Of a stretch of DNA of 64,000 nucleotides, positions 33,207 through 46,254 are shown piece after piece; the stretch's first letter is position 1, and every line of letters begins with the position of its first letter. The notes beneath the pieces were generated by a model. It was not told the DNA's origin, did no database searches, and worked only from the letters and a program-made list of their open reading frames with translations. Origin of the DNA: Guadua angustifolia. Lineage: Eukaryota > Streptophyta > Magnoliopsida > Poales > Poaceae. The position numbers were made by a program, and so were the translations under genes. Where the stretch lies: NCBI GenBank assembly GCA_036346375.1, contig JAYEVE010000058.1, forward strand, positions 1 through 64,000, in the 5' to 3' direction.

Positions 33207-33778
33207 GACCATAATCCTACCGTGTATAGTCGGCGATAGTTCATCTCCCCGCCAAACTACTATTCTCACCTCGATTATATTCCACTGGTTTTGTGCTTTT
33301 GTCACGGTGAAACACTTAAGCGTGTTCCCTATGCATTTCCTTGTCACCTCTGCGATGATGTTTCCCTCGGCTTTCCCCTTGGCTACATTCTCGTATTCAG
33401 CTCTAAGCTCATCTCTTCCCTCAGTTTTGCTTCTTCGTAGTCAGCTCTTTGCCGGTGAGGTCGCGGTCACAGTCGCCAAGGTCAGATCCGCCTTACCGCC
33501 ATGGTCAATGCATTATTGATCGTTGCCGTCTCGTAAGCCATTGGGTCCCGTAAACCGAGAGCGAATGAGAGACACCAACATCAACCAAATGGGACCCTAT
33601 AATTTGGAGCGACCCAAACACCTCGATGAGTGACCCTCCAACATCAACCAAATGGTCGGCCCGTTCCATCAAAAAGCATCCGTAATCCGCTGTTGGCTGA
33701 CGTCTCTCACCCTTTTGACCAACCACTCTGCACTAGCGCCCACCACCATCAATCAAGCTCGCTGCAAGAAGAGCGAAA
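33207..33778 (+). promoter_or_regulatory. Upstream region of the DUF1399/GRDP gene
   Basis: About 570 bp between the repeat and the start codon. It becomes less AT-rich toward the gene and contains a short direct repeat (ACATCAACCAAATGG near 33581 and 33640). No TATA box was confidently seen. Confidence 0.35.
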
Positions 33779-36700
33779 ATGCCCTCCGCAGCGGAGGCGC
33801 CGGAGCCCACCACCTCCGCTTCCGCACCCATGGCCTCCTACTCCCCCTCAGGCTCCCGGGACCCCGCGTTCTCCGTCGACCTCGCCGCCGCTGCTCGCCG
33901 GCTCCTCGCGTTCCTCCGCTCGGTGCCGGCCGGCGGAGGCGTGGTGGGGCCGCGCTCCGTGCGGAGGTACGAGGAGCTCTGGCTGCCGCTCGCGGCGGAG
34001 GGGGCGGGCGGGGGAGGGGAGGCGGCGATGTTGGTGCCGCCGCCCGACGTGCGGCTCGTCTGGCTCTGCCACTGCTTCCACCATGTGAGCCTCTCTTCTT
34101 GGCCACCCTATGTTCTTTGTACTGATTGCGTCAGATCTTGGGGGATTACTCAGTTTGTAAGGGTCATTTTGCAATTGCCTAAGGTCACCTGGTTTAATCA
34201 GTAAATAGTGCGAGTCCAGCTTAAAAGAAGGTCTGTTAATTATTGTGATCTTGAGAAAATTAGACAGTTTAGTGCGCATAGAAAAGAACGTGTTGGGAAA
34301 ATTCGGCAATGGTCTATTCATTTTTCCACAAAAATTCAACTTTGGAATTTAGTTATAGTTTAGCCCTTGAGAATTTCGCACGAAGCGTTCTATCTCAAGT
34401 TTACTTTCTTCTGCTCCTCAGGAGAGTTATGCCGCGTACTGCACATCAAGGTTCGGATGCCTCATCGACCGTCCGGCCATCCTTGATGCTGAGAATGAGG
34501 AGTATGCTGCTGACCGTTGTCGGGATGTCTGGGCTGCACGATACCCACAGGAGCCATTTGACCTTGACAATAATGAATTTGATGGCAACAATGTGAATGA
34601 CATTGCCTATGATAATGCCAATGATGAAATTGTCAAAATGGTTCAAAGGTATGCTGGCCTGGCAGCTCGCTTTGCCTCGCCCTTCGTCTCAGAAGGCGTC
34701 TACCATGTTGCTGCAAGGCGGCGGTATGTGCATTTCCTTGACCTCATCAAGAAGGCTGTGTGCACAACCAAAGAACACACACGGCTGGTGCCCAGCCTGG
34801 ACATATTACTAATGTGGCTTGCTCACCAGGTAATGTATAGCCATTACATCCTGTTAAGCAAGCCAATGTGTGGTTTGGATGTGTTTAGTTGACGCAACTG
34901 TAGTGTATCCTTTGCAGAGTTTTCCGGCTAGCTATGCGATGGACATGGCTGCGATGGCCATCAGGAACAATGTCATGAAAGTGGTCGTGGGTTATGGGGA
35001 GGTGGTGAGTGAGGAGGTGGTGGAGAGGACAAGGGTGTTGTGGGAGGAGGCATATGATGAGGCATATGATACCGCTGGATCAGAGGTTGATGCGGCAGCA
35101 GTTGGCGCAGCAAGGGAGGCATTCTATTGGGAGGCTGCATTATCAGAAGAGGATGCCAACCGGCTCTACAAGGGGTTGCAACCTAGGTTTCTTATGGAGG
35201 TATTTTCGAGGCTATTCCAGATACTATTTGTTGGGCACTGGGGTTATTGACAAATTACACTGTTTTAGAACAATATCAAACAAACCTACTGGCAATTGTA
35301 ACCATGGTTTCTAAATCTGTAAAATTGTATGTAACTAAACGTGGAACTTGTGACCCAACTTCATAGTACCTAGCATGATGCTCTTAATAGCTGTTCAGTA
35401 AACATCATTTTCTACTTGGCAATTGTTTCATTCCATTTGTTTCTTCTTCTTCTTCAGAAAAATTCTATCAGTTTTGGCATTTCCTTATGCCTTGGTTTGG
35501 CAAAGAATTGAGAACCTATGCATTTGCCAGCCATAATGTCCACAAGCCATCAAATTGTGGCATAATGTCAACAACAATAAGTCAAAAAAGCAATATTGAA
35601 TTCCACAATTCCATGTGGACTGTGATCACTTCGAGCCAAGATGCAAGATTTCCTATATTGATGCCTCAAGTAGTGGGTAGGCCTGCTCAATTATTTATTT
35701 TTGCGGTCATCATGTCTTCTACAAGATGTAGTGAATCTCTACATCGATATAATTCAGATGTTTTAAATTATTTGATCTCCCAATGAATAAGTACTTGGCG
35801 AACTCCCGGCAAGCCTCATCTTGACAAAGACGGTGGAGTGAGTTAGGGCAAGACCAAAATGCATTGGAGGAAGAGTGGGCGGTAGTGGTGGTGGTACCCA
35901 CGAATTTCTTGAGAAGGCCTACATGGAACACATCATGGAGACGCCGCGGCAGTAGGCCAATTGGTATGCCACCTCATTGACCACACCCAAGATCTTGTAA
36001 GGCCCATAGTATCTTGGACGCGACTTGCCTTTAAGGGTAGGCGAGTGAAGTTGGAGCCCGATGACGCTGCAGCAACGACCCAATCCCCAACGCAAATGTC
36101 AATAAGCGATGCCGTGATCGTAGTATTTCTTAGCCAAGCTTTGAGCCTCGCAGCAATCGAGCCCGCACATCGACTAGGAACAAATCCATCGTCTTCCATA
36201 GCAGTGACCATCAGGAACCCAGCAATCTCTGCCTTCATATGACCGAATAGTGGAGGATCTCGACCATATACCACTTTGAATGGAGTCTCCTTCAAGGATT
36301 TGAATGGAAGGAGGTGTTGTAGATGAATTCACTAAGGCAACCACTTTAGCCATCGTCACGGCCACCCGTCATGCACGGAGATACATTGCTATAGCTTTGT
36401 TGGCACGCATCGCCGCTCATTGGTGAAATGCGAACTCATGTGAAGCTTAGTGCCCAAAAGAGTGAAGAGGGTCTTCGGAAAGTAGAAGTGAACACCGAAT
36501 CGCGATCGGAGCGATGGGACGTGGGCACGCCATGAAGTCGCACAATGTCATGCAAGAATGCGATCGCCACGATTCTGCGGAATATGGATGGGCTAATGCA
36601 ATAAAGTGCGATACTTGGAGAATCATCCACTGCACGTGAGGATAATGACGGTTCCACGCCTAGGTAGGTGCTCAACGAAGTCCATGGAGATGTCGGACCA

Positions 36701-39700
36701 TACCGTGGATGGAACGAGCGAGAGCGTAGGGCCAGATGGAGATGCTCTGTCTTGTTCATTGGCGACGACGCAGCGATGTGACGCTATTCTTGGATGGTCG
36801 CTTCGGTCATGAGGCGTGTGGAAGTCTCGGCGGAACCGCAAGGACTTCTCGACACCCTCGTCTGGCCGTGTCATGGCATACTGAGCACTATCGAGAAGCA
36901 TGGAACGCGGAAGGTAAAACTTGCTGCGTGAAGGAGGATGCCATCCACCACGGTCGAGGAGTACCTAGCGTGCCGATTGGCCACTTGCTTCGGTCAATGT
37001 AATGAGTCGCTGGGTCGCTCGGCCTCTGCCAAGATCCGGGACGATGTCGTTGGGCGAGATACTCATGAGGCGCCTCATCCATGTCTGGCGGAGAGCGTCG
37101 AGACGATGTTGATGCGGCTGAGCTTGTACTCGACGGTGAAGTCAACCCAAAGAACTTACTCACCCACCGGTGTTGCGGGATCGTGGCGAGACGTTGGTCA
37201 ACAAAAACTTCAGTCAGAGTGATCTGTCTTGGCGATGAGCGGGCGCCTTCGAGATAGGCGCCAATGACGGAGACTCGGCGAGTCCGATGAGCTCACGCTT
37301 CAGATGCTTTGCCGACCGGTGCGTGGAGCGGTGGTACGTGAAAAACACGCGCGGCTTGTTGATGTAGCACCGCTCCAGTCGGCCTTGACAGCCGCGATTC
37401 CACCACAAATGGCGGGTGAAATCCGTGCAGGCGGAGCGGCGCCGACGTCAAGGCCCTTAAGGACTCGAACGCCACATCGACCTCCGGTGACCATCGGCCG
37501 ATCCCTTGCGTAGAAAGAGGCGTGAGGGAGCGGCAAGTGCCCGTGAGGCTTTGGACGAACTTGCGGTAGTACCCGCCAAGCCTAGGAAACCACGGAGGCA
37601 CGCGCGCGCGCTGGTCGACGCCATCGACCCTTAGCCGGACTTTGCTGTATCCATAGCGACACTGTCGGGAGATGGCGTGCCCCAATAGGCGGTCGAGGAC
37701 TCACCGAAGAAGCACTTTAGACCTCTTGAGGACGAGGTCATTGTCGCGAGCGCGAAAGTCGGCGGACGTGTTGTAGATGCTCGGACCACGCTCTTGTCGA
37801 AGATGAGGATGTCGTCGAAGAACACCGAGGACAAAGCGGCGCAGAACTCGGAGCACCTCGTCATCAAGGCTTGGAAAGTTGCTTGCGCGTTAGTCGGGCC
37901 AAAAGGCATGACCAGGGAACTTCGTAAAGGCCGTCGTGGAGTGCGGAAGGCCGTCTTCTCAATGTCACGGGAACATCCGACTTGATGATAGCGAGGCGGA
38001 GGTCGAGCTTGGTGAACATTGGGCGCCATGGAGTTCGTCGAAGCGCTCATCCACGCATCGGAATGGGAAGCGTGTCCGCTGTCGCTCATTGAGCGCACGG
38101 TAGTCGACGCAGAACGCCGAGTCGTCGGCCTTCTTGACGAGCGTAACCGGCGATAAAGCAGGCGTGCGTACGTCCTGGATGATGCGCGATCAAGCATGTC
38201 CTAGACCGGCGCTCGAGCTCGTCCTTGTGCATGGCGGAGAGACGCGACGTGCGACGGAGACGTACTGGCGAAGATGGATGCGGGTCGCATGGCCGTGGAG
38301 GGTAGCCCGTGGCTCGCAAGAGGCCGCTGAACTCCTGGAGAAGAGCGGGCATGAGATCGAGCCTACCACCGCAAGTTGTTGGAGTCGAGGAGGCGCTCCC
38401 GCCATAGCGGACTTTGTGGTCGCGAGCCGAAGTCGCATCGTGAGATTTCGAAATCCCAAAGGATCGGCCGGGTCGCCAACCATCATGCTGAGGACAAGGT
38501 CGCACTCCAGCAGTGGCGGTACAAGACCTCCTCACGGAAACTGTCGCAGATGGAGAAGGTAGCGCCCTCGTAGACCCTAGGCACACGACCCGCTCTCCAT
38601 TGGCCACGTGCTGCGACGGCTCTCGAATCGTGAGGAGCTCTGTCTTGCCAGCGGTGCCGATATGAAGTTGTGGGATGAAGCCGAGTCGATGAGGGCATGG
38701 AAGCGTGGATGCGCTCCATTGCACAGAACTTGCATTGTGCGGCAAGTCGCGGACCCAAATAGCGTGGAGGGATATCACACGAGCTTCGGCGTCGGCTTCA
38801 GCCGATCAAGTTTGGGAGTCGTGCGCTAGCGTAAGGCCATCTCCATGACAAATAGCTGTTTACACTGGCCAGGTTGCACCGGACGTATTTTCGTCGCGGT
38901 TGAAACAGAGGTCCTGGCGGCGGCGTTCAATCCATCTGTGCGTGAGCGGCAGCGACGCGTAGGGCCACGTGGCACCGTCTTGGTGCCACGGAGCGTTCTT
39001 TGGCTGGCGGCGAGCGTGGAGCCGGCGAGAGAGGCGTGGGAAGGAGACCTCTACGCTGTCGCCGCCATGACCACTGTTCCCGCCTTCGTAGGCGAGCAAA
39101 CCGATGGCGATCTCCGAGACGGAGTTACGAGCTGACGTCGATGCTTGAGTGGTTCTTGGAGGCGCCACGAAAAGTTGAACTTGTTGAAGTTCGGTGAGGA
39201 CCCTCGCCGAAGCTCCATGAACCGATCGCTATAATCGGCGAGTGCTTGAGCGGCAGGCAGATTCACCACATGGGGTTACAAGGGTCCACCATTATAACTT
39301 GCAAACTCAAAATTAATATTTATGTTTCTATGCTATCCTCGAGAGAAAATTAAGTTAGAGTTCGTCAACCAATTGATAAGCTTATTTGCACTAGTCATTA
39401 GTTAGTAATTGCAACCTATGAATCACCGATCCTTCACGAAGGTGTCGTACTAGTATAGGATACCCCGATTGTCCGTGATCCTCCCCGATACCAGATTGAC
39501 AAGGATCGATGAAATTCAGCATAAAAAATTAATTAAAAAAGTCTCTATCCTTCGCCGATACTCCACGATCCTTTCCGATACCTCAAAGTCCATAACACAA
39601 AGCCCAAACAAAGGAAAAACCCATTCCAGCCTATCAATTCTAACCCTAAATCTTTCCCTCTCTTGTAGCCTCTTGTAAACTGGTTGCGAAGAATCGCTTC

Positions 39701-42700
39701 CAACGTCACAAATCACCACCGCCGCAAATCACGTCGCCACCACTTCCTCCCACCGTCGCAAATCACGCCGCCCCTCCCCCCTTATCCTACCGCCACCGTA
39801 AATCCCGCCGCCTCCCCCTTCTTTGCCGCTTCCCCCTTCTGTATGAAGAGGAGAAAAGGAGGCAACGAATGTATAGTTTTCAACTTTTCATCAAGGTAAT
39901 CAACTAATTATTGTCTTATTTACATTTTTAAAATTTTTAATACATATATACTCGCTGTATCGCCGGATTCATGTTTTTGGAAAATTGCGTATGCCATATC
40001 GGTATCGCCGTATCTGTGATATACAGATTGCAACTGCTTTACCCCCAAAAAAGGAACACGTTGTAAAGAGGATAATGAGGTTAATGGAAGTCCGATCTTT
40101 CGGTGAGATGGATAACTCTCGATTAGTGGAGCGACCCTCACGATCCAAGCTACCGATCAAACACGACGGCGCCAAACAATCACCGAATTAAACTCCGAAT
40201 TGTTATCAACCGTGCAAAACCCGATTAACTCGATCACGAAGATCAATTCTGCGAGTAACCCAAAAACAAGCAAGAACAAAGCAAAAGCAATATGAAATTG
40301 CAAATATAATTGAAGTATTGATGTGGGGTTCGAAGCACGGTATTCTTTGTTGATCTATCCAAACAAGAGAATACTTAATAGTTTCACTAAGGAAAATTAC
40401 GACTAAACAAAACCCAAGTAATTTTGGTGGACTCCCTAGCTATATATAGGTAAAAGAGAAGGAGGATTCGGCTAGCATAAAGGAGTAGCTGAATAGGACT
40501 CGTACAAAGCCAAAGGCCCAAGTTTGATTCGGATTGGAAAGTTGACCTGACTTGTTTTGGTGATTGCAAAGTGCTCTGAGGGAATTTTTAGGTGGGGTCA
40601 AATCCATTGGAAAGATCTCAAAGTAAGCTTTTCATCAAGTGCAAGAACTCGCCAATCGGACGCCGTTTGCAAAAGTTATGCTCGTTTTACTTCAGGCTGG
40701 TATCTAGAGGCCGAATTAGGCTTCAAAACGTGGCACACTTGATCTCTGCCTTTGCTTGATTTAGATGTGCATCCTTGCTGATCCAAACCACGGTTCCTAA
40801 GCATAAGCATATCACACGCATCAGACAGTGGATTATTCTCAAAAGTGTAATTAGATATGCTTAAGAACAACTTTATCTGATAATTGAGTTGACGAGCACG
40901 TGCTCTGGTAATTGATCCTTATATATCTAGTTAAGGAGCAGTAGGTATGGTTATATCAGTGGAAGGGATGTCCTCATCAGATGACAAGACTTATTCCTCC
41001 CCACAGGATGTAATAGTTAGAGGTGAGTCTTGAACCTAGGTGGGTGGGTTCACAACCTTGTGTACCCACCATTGTACCTGAGGAGAGTCCTCAGTTGCAA
41101 CTGTTATAAAATCTTGGAATTTTCTTTTAGGAAAGCACGGATGCCCTTTTTGTATTTTCTGTTGAAAAAAATACGTATCAGAAATAGTATCGTGCCTAGA
41201 AGTCTTGAAATTGTTACAGCAACTGTTTGATGCCAACTTCAGTTCATGCACCCGCTGAATATAAAACTAGAATTGACACATATTGTAATTGCATGTTAAT
41301 GTAAATGAAGTTTATCATCTGAACTCATTACATGACTATGCAAGGGAAACCTCACAAATACATCTTTTTTTCCATCTTGATTATTTATCTACTTTATACA
41401 TTGGCAATATGATATCATTGATTCTTGATGGCAGGTATATGTGTTCCTGAAAGGAGAATTTGACAGTGAACACATCAGCAAGGAATTCCTACGGTTGCGA
41501 ACACAGAGGTGTCACAGGTCACTAAAGCTGAACAAATCAATGTCCAATTTGCCCTGCAAAAACTGGCAGAAAACATGGCATCTGTACTGTGAATTTGCAA
41601 CCCGGGGCCTCACCATTGAGGTCAGGCGTAGCACAAGTGGGTGCTTCAGGAATAGCAAGCTCCTCAAGAACATATCATTCTCATGGACTGATATGTTGCA
41701 TGAGAAAGCCCTCACTGTTACGGGGGAGCTCGATGTCAGGATGAGAGTGATGGCATCAATTACCCCTCCAATTCAAGCACCATACTTGTTGAAGTGTGTA
41801 CCTGACCGAGTCACCGATGATGGTGGGGCCATGATTTCTGATGTCATACTGCGCATGAGAGGTTACCGTCCACAAGAAGGACGGTGGCTGACCCGCACAG
41901 TGCTTGATCACACTGGGAAAGAATGTTTTGTCATTCGAATGAGGTACTGTTCTGGAGAAAGTACTAGTAATATCCACATTCTGTTAAATTTCAGAATCTA
42001 CCGCTGCAATTTGCCTTGGTAGATAAGTGTTTCTTTTTCTTTGGAGAACATCAGTGGCAACTGTTGCCACATACTGCATCTTGGGTAAATATTCTAACAA
42101 AGTGATTCATGCAAGCCAAAGTTAAACCCTTTATTTTGGTACCAACCACCAAATTAAGCTCTTGTGTTGAATGGTCACGCTATGCTTAAGCTGTGGTGGA
42201 ATGACTTGTACTTTTATATCTCAATAGTCAATATACTTTTGCTGAAGTCTGTTGCAACTTGTGTAGAATAGGCAGAGGGATTTGGCGGAGAGGCGCTGAA
42301 ACTCCCATGGCAGTGAAATGGGAGGACAAGATCATTGAGGTTCGAGAAGGCTCATGGTCGTATATTGCAAGTGCAACATCAGTTGGTTATGCTCCTGGTA
42401 ACTTAAGTATTCAGAATAATTGGTTCATGTCAATATCATTATCTTTCCTTAAGAGGAGGTGTGGTTTTGTTTCCCTGTGTGGTGCAGAAAAGGTAGTGGG
42501 CACAGCAACACAGAAGAAAGATCAACAGGAGAATAAGATTGTTTGGTGCTTTTCAACTGGAGATGTACTGACAGTGCGGTTGGGAGATGACCTCAACTTT
42601 CTGCTACAAAACGAGAGCTCAGAAGAAGAGGTATGGTCCCATAAGCTCCCTTCTCTCGGTGCATTTAATCTGCAATTGGAGTATGTATTATTTTGCAGTA

Positions 42701-44001
42701 AAATAGCTTTCATTCATTTGGTGTTCATTGCTGAAAGATCTGGTGGTATGAAGATTCTATAGTAGATTGATTCAGTAAACGAAGTTACCAGAAAAAGGAC
42801 TGCAAAGTCCATCGTTATTGCTTTCAGAAATGCAACATGATGTGAGTTTCTGTATGTACATCAATAGATGTCATTTAACTTAGCAACTTAATTTGTATAT
42901 ATGTTTTCTACCTTAAATGTAGAATAGGTCTGTTTTCACTTCTGTAACATAATTTTTAATCGTAGACAGCTAAATGAAATTATGTTAGATGGTTTAGTAT
43001 ATGACTTGCACCACACAAGTAAATATAGAGTAAATTTCATAAAACTATAAGTTTCTTGTACAGTCTATTAGAAAACTACAAGTATTAACTCGTATTTTAC
43101 AACACTACAAATTTTAGGAGAATTTGTGTCACAAAACTACAGGTTTTAGAATTGACTGTTTCTTGTAACGGATGGCACTGTGGGCTCACATAGCAGCCTC
43201 ACACGCCCCCATTTCCCAATTCACTTGCAGGTGAGGCTGTCATATGGGCCCACACTTGTCAAACCCATTATAAGAAACGATCAATTCTAAAACATGTAGT
43301 CTTGTGATACAATTCTCTTAAAATCTGTAGTTTTGTGAAATAGAAACTAAAACCTATAGTTTTTCAACAGTTTATACAAGAAACCTATAGTTTTGTGAAA
43401 TTTAGTTGTAAATATAAGATCAGATCAATGTCCATGTACTACTTGATTTGCACTGTTTCAAAATTTGCAATGCCATTATTTTAATGCCTTCTAACTGCAT
43501 TGCAAAAAACTATAATATCAGGCAAGGTTCGTTGTAGGAAGGAGATTGAATTACAGAATAAACAAGGATAGGACATCAAATAATGGCAGTGAGGAGCAAT
43601 ACCTCACCCTTGTTCGGACATCACCAGATCATCCTGATGGCAGAGCAACCATGCTCCTAAACTGGAAACTACTTGCAGTAGAGTTCTTACCCGAAGAGGA
43701 TGCAGTTTTTGTGCTTCTCCTATGCATGGCAATCGCACGGACCATGACAGAGATCAGAAGAGAAGATGCGGCTGGGCTTTTGGTGCGACGAAGAATACGT
43801 GAAGCGCGGGTAGGGCAGAGAGACTGGGGTTCAGTTATGCTTCCAAACTCACCATTCCTTGATCCTCATTTGCAGCCTTGGTATCAGAATGCCGCGCATG
43901 TTTTGAGCTCTGCAGAAACGTCGTCTAACGGAGTCATGCTAACTAAGTACTCACCTGCTGATGGCAAGGATGAGTTGTATAGGCAAGCTCTTATACCTTA
44001 A
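33779..44001 (+). CDS. Glycine-rich-domain-containing protein family (DUF1399, GRDP1/2-like), 7 exons, intact
   Basis: Exons: 33779-34084, 34422-34829, 34918-35199, 41435-41943, 42267-42397, 42488-42630 and 43522-44001. All junctions are GT-AG, phases agree, and the 2259-nt frame gives 752 residues without stops. The N-terminal half has the DUF1399 repeats: DVRLVWLCHCFHH then ESYAAYC, FASPFVSEGVYHVAARRRYV and PSLDILLMWLAHQ then SFPASYA. A middle C2/RRM-like region follows (KALTVTGELDVRMRVM). The end has REARVGQRDWGSVMLP and DPHLQPWYQNAAHVLSS, typical of plant GRDP proteins. A long glycine-rich tail is absent. Arabidopsis GRDPs are linked to osmotic/ABA responses and growth (family knowledge); this protein's role is inferred. 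Intron 3 is 6.2 kb and holds a dead gypsy element. It is convergent with the PHS1 pseudogene. Confidence 0.95.
35785..39280 (-). pseudogene. Dead Ty3/gypsy chromovirus body inside GRDP intron 3
   Basis: Minus-strand pieces run in the order gag (LPAAQALADYSDRFMELRRG near 39250, NKFNFSWRLQEPLKHRRQL), protease region (about 38600), RT (SRMLDRASSRT... through FFDDILIF near 37800), RNase H (GGYYRKFVQSLTGTCRSLTP near 37560), integrase (VWSDISMDFVEHLPR near 36680; VRLHGVP and SDRDSVFTSTF near 36500) and HVGLLKKFVG near 35920. Almost every domain changes frame, from many 1-2 base deletions. No LTRs, primer site or target duplication were found. It is embedded in the intron of an expressed-looking gene, opposite to its transcription. 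Confidence 0.9.
39281..41434. other. Rest of GRDP intron 3
   Basis: No coding similarity. 39440-39600 and 39950-40030 carry repeated CCGATACC/GTATCGCCG phrases. 40190-40990 looks like LTR-derived debris (TATATATAGG at about 40440). Short ORFs on both strands lack support. The 3' splice site is the CAG at 41432-41434. Confidence 0.4.
43028..43407. mobile_element. Mutator-type MITE (long TIR), copy 2, in GRDP intron 6
   Basis: Starts GAGTAAATTTCATAAAACTA and ends TTTTGTGAAATTTAGTT. It has a perfect 9-bp target duplication GTAAATATA (43019-43027 and 43408-43416). The long arms match copy 1 at 18895-19279. It lies between exons 6 and 7 without disturbing the splice sites. Confidence 0.92.
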
Positions 44002-44618
44002 AACCCTGGTGGAGATAATTCCTATAAGGGCTTGTACAGGACAAGTTTTGGGTTGGAGCTGTTATTTCACTAATGATGATCTTTGCTACAGACTTGATTA
44101 TGGTTATGCTATATTGTTTATGACAACAGAAATTTTACTTTTAATCTCAAATGACTTGATGTGTAGTTTTGTACAGTTTGTTGATAGATTGAAAGCTTCC
44201 ATTCCTTTTATTACATTGTAATTCCATGGGATATGAAGGATTCAGGATTGCAGGTTTGAAAGAGTTTCTGAATATGTTCATACAATTTTTCTAGGGAAAA
44301 TCTCATGCATTTTAGAACATGTGTAACTTACATTCCCACTGTGATATCGCGCTAGCAGGCTCTTGACTGTTCACATTGAGTGTGATGCACGATCAGATTC
44401 AGGGCAACAGAAAATGTATAAATTAACAAGCAGACCTTCCAAATCATGCTAATAATCAGCTTTAATTTGACACCTAATTGCACAAAATCATGTTCTAGAA
44501 ATGTGCTACATAAGTCAAAATTCAGGTATAGACGTACAGTGCAGTTTGCTCAGGAAAGAGTCATTGCATGGGCAAGACCTTGCCATGCGTTGTTACTCGA
44601 GGAACATCAGACGTAGCA
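44002..44618. other. Intergenic spacer between convergent GRDP and PHS1 ends
   Basis: Contains the presumed 3' UTRs of both genes. A short ORF directly after the GRDP stop (43961-44221) is in another frame and is not supported as a gene. Confidence 0.5.
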
Positions 44619-45142
44619 TCAAAACCCTTCTATGAGCGACTCTGATTTCTGCGTTCGGCTGTCGCTGCCGCCCCGCCCAGCCTTCATCGCCTCTATCGCC
44701 CTCTTGTGTTGCCATTCCATGGAGATTTTCCCGTGAAGCTTCTTGTCAAGATTCAACAAGAGCTTGGCAAAGCCATCGTTGGGATGCGCACGTCGGCGCA
44801 CCTTCTTCAGCATGTTCCATGCTTCTAGAAGAGTTCAGTTTCTAGAAGAAACATGAAACAAAATAAATCAATGTCCAACAGTGGTAAAAGGAAACATGTT
44901 GCTTTCACCCATAACTCATAAGTGGTGAGTGCTATGAACTTGCTCACATGATTCTTTTCCCAGATAGATGTATCTAGATTAACAGACGACCCTAAGTTCG
45001 TGTATTAAAAGAAATCTAATTGTACATTGTGTTTAATCAATTTTTTAACCATATGCTGATTTATAATGCTCATTAGTAAGTTAAACGTGACCAATCAATT
45101 ACAACAGAAGTCATAACATAGTAATTGTATTGCAGTCTGTAC

Positions 45143-45300
45143 TTTCTCAGCATCAGGTAAGCAAGAACAACAGTTGCGCTCCGACTTTTTCCCTCAAAAC
45201 AGTGCACTAGTACTTTGCCACGCAGGTGCTCAACATAATCAATGAAATCAGTAGCATCTTGGAAGGCATCACTGATGTCTGCATTGTCATCATCATTTAT
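45143..45300 (-). pseudogene. PHS1: PHS1 catalytic phosphatase exon (still open)
   Basis: This 158-nt exon reads without stops from INDDDNADISDAF to AYLMLRK. It includes HLRGKVLVHCFEGKSRSATV, with the catalytic Cys, the Arg and the general-acid region of a dual-specificity phosphatase. The acceptor CTGTAG (45301-45306) and donor GTACAG (45137-45142) are sound. The next exon has a stop (TGA) in its third codon, so the protein would end there. Confidence 0.9.
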
Positions 45301-45371
45301 CTACAGAAAAGAAAAATGATGCATTGCAAAGAAAGCAAAAGATTAGTTCACAGTTATGGCTCAAGAAGTCA

Positions 45372-45402
45372 ACCTCCACCACCATCCCGACGATCCACAT
45401 CA
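45372..45402 (+). repeat. 31-bp remnant of the 5' LTR
   Basis: ACCTCCACCACCATCCCGAC and the following CGATCCACATCA are identical to the end of the 3' LTR at 50419-50449. Sequence left of it is PHS1 intron, not LTR. Confidence 0.9.
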
Positions 45403-45404
45403 AC

Positions 45405-45417
45405 TGGTATTAGAGCC
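45405..45417 (+). other. Primer binding site (gypsy at 45.4 kb)
   Basis: TGGTATTAGAGCC, one base from the tRNA-Met complement, two bases after the LTR end. The change (C to T) matches the decay pattern elsewhere. Confidence 0.85.
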
Positions 45418-45466
45418 TGTCGATCCTTCCCCACGCAAAGCCAGAGCTGTCGCTTCCCGGCAAAAC

Positions 45467-46254
45467 ATGGCGAGTGGAGAGGATGACTGGCGATCCAGAT
45501 TGACCAGCGATGTAGAAGGCCTTAAGACATCCCTAGCGGAAATTCAGAAGACTCTGGCTGACCTGATCAAATCACAAGGCAAGAAGCCAACGGAAGAGGA
45601 AGAAGGCAGTGGGGCGCACGACCGCGAGTTCTCCGATCAAGGCGATCGCGAGACGCGTGGGTCCAGGGGTTCGCTGCTTGTGTTCTCGACGCGCCTGGCT
45701 TCCATCACAAGGGGTCGCGCGAACTCAACGGCGGCAGCGACGAACCTCTAGTTCCTAGGGCTCCGCGATATGAGCTCTCCCTGTACGATGGAACCGATGA
45801 CCCATTGCTCTGGCTACGCCAGTGCGGCGGTTCGCTCGGGCCTATGACATCCCACATCGTAAGTACATGCAGATGGCCGGGCTCCATCTTCGTGGTGAGG
45901 CTCAGGAAGTTCTCGTCAATTGGGAATTGGAGGAGGGCTACATTTCATGGGACGACTTTTATGAGACATTTTTGCAGCGTTTCACCCGCCATGCCACGGC
46001 AGGTCCTCTCGGTGACCTTGTCAATTTGAAACAAGGCGATAGTCGAGTAGATGACTATGCCCGAGAATTCCAACGCTTATTAGTGCGCGCCCCGCACATG
46101 AAACGCGGAAATCAAGTCGAGACCTTCACGGCTAGGTTATCCCTCATGCTGGTTGCGGATGTGCGGCTTGATCGGCCACGTGATCTGGCCGAAGTGGTGG
46201 GGTTGGCCCGGGAGGCTGAACGACAGGAGGACGCATGGATCGCATGTGCGGCCT
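45467..46254 (+). pseudogene. Gag of the 45.4-kb gypsy element, one frameshift
   Basis: The frame from Met 45467 (MASGEDDWRSRLTSDVEGLK) ends at 45751. The gag core continues in another frame at 45822-46254 (YDIPHRKYMQMAGLHLRGEA, WDDFYETFLQRF, DYAREFQRLLVRAPHM). Downstream, around 46520-46570, a knuckle reads CFNCDEVYTRGHYC. Confidence 0.85.

Noticed and set aside
33652..34339. Several ORFs on both strands around GRDP exon 1
   Set aside because: Shadows of the GC-rich first exon; only the frame from 33779 joins exons with correct phase.
44002..44221. ORF just after the GRDP stop as an extension of the protein
   Set aside because: Different frame and no splice site supports joining it; GRDP ends naturally at 44001.
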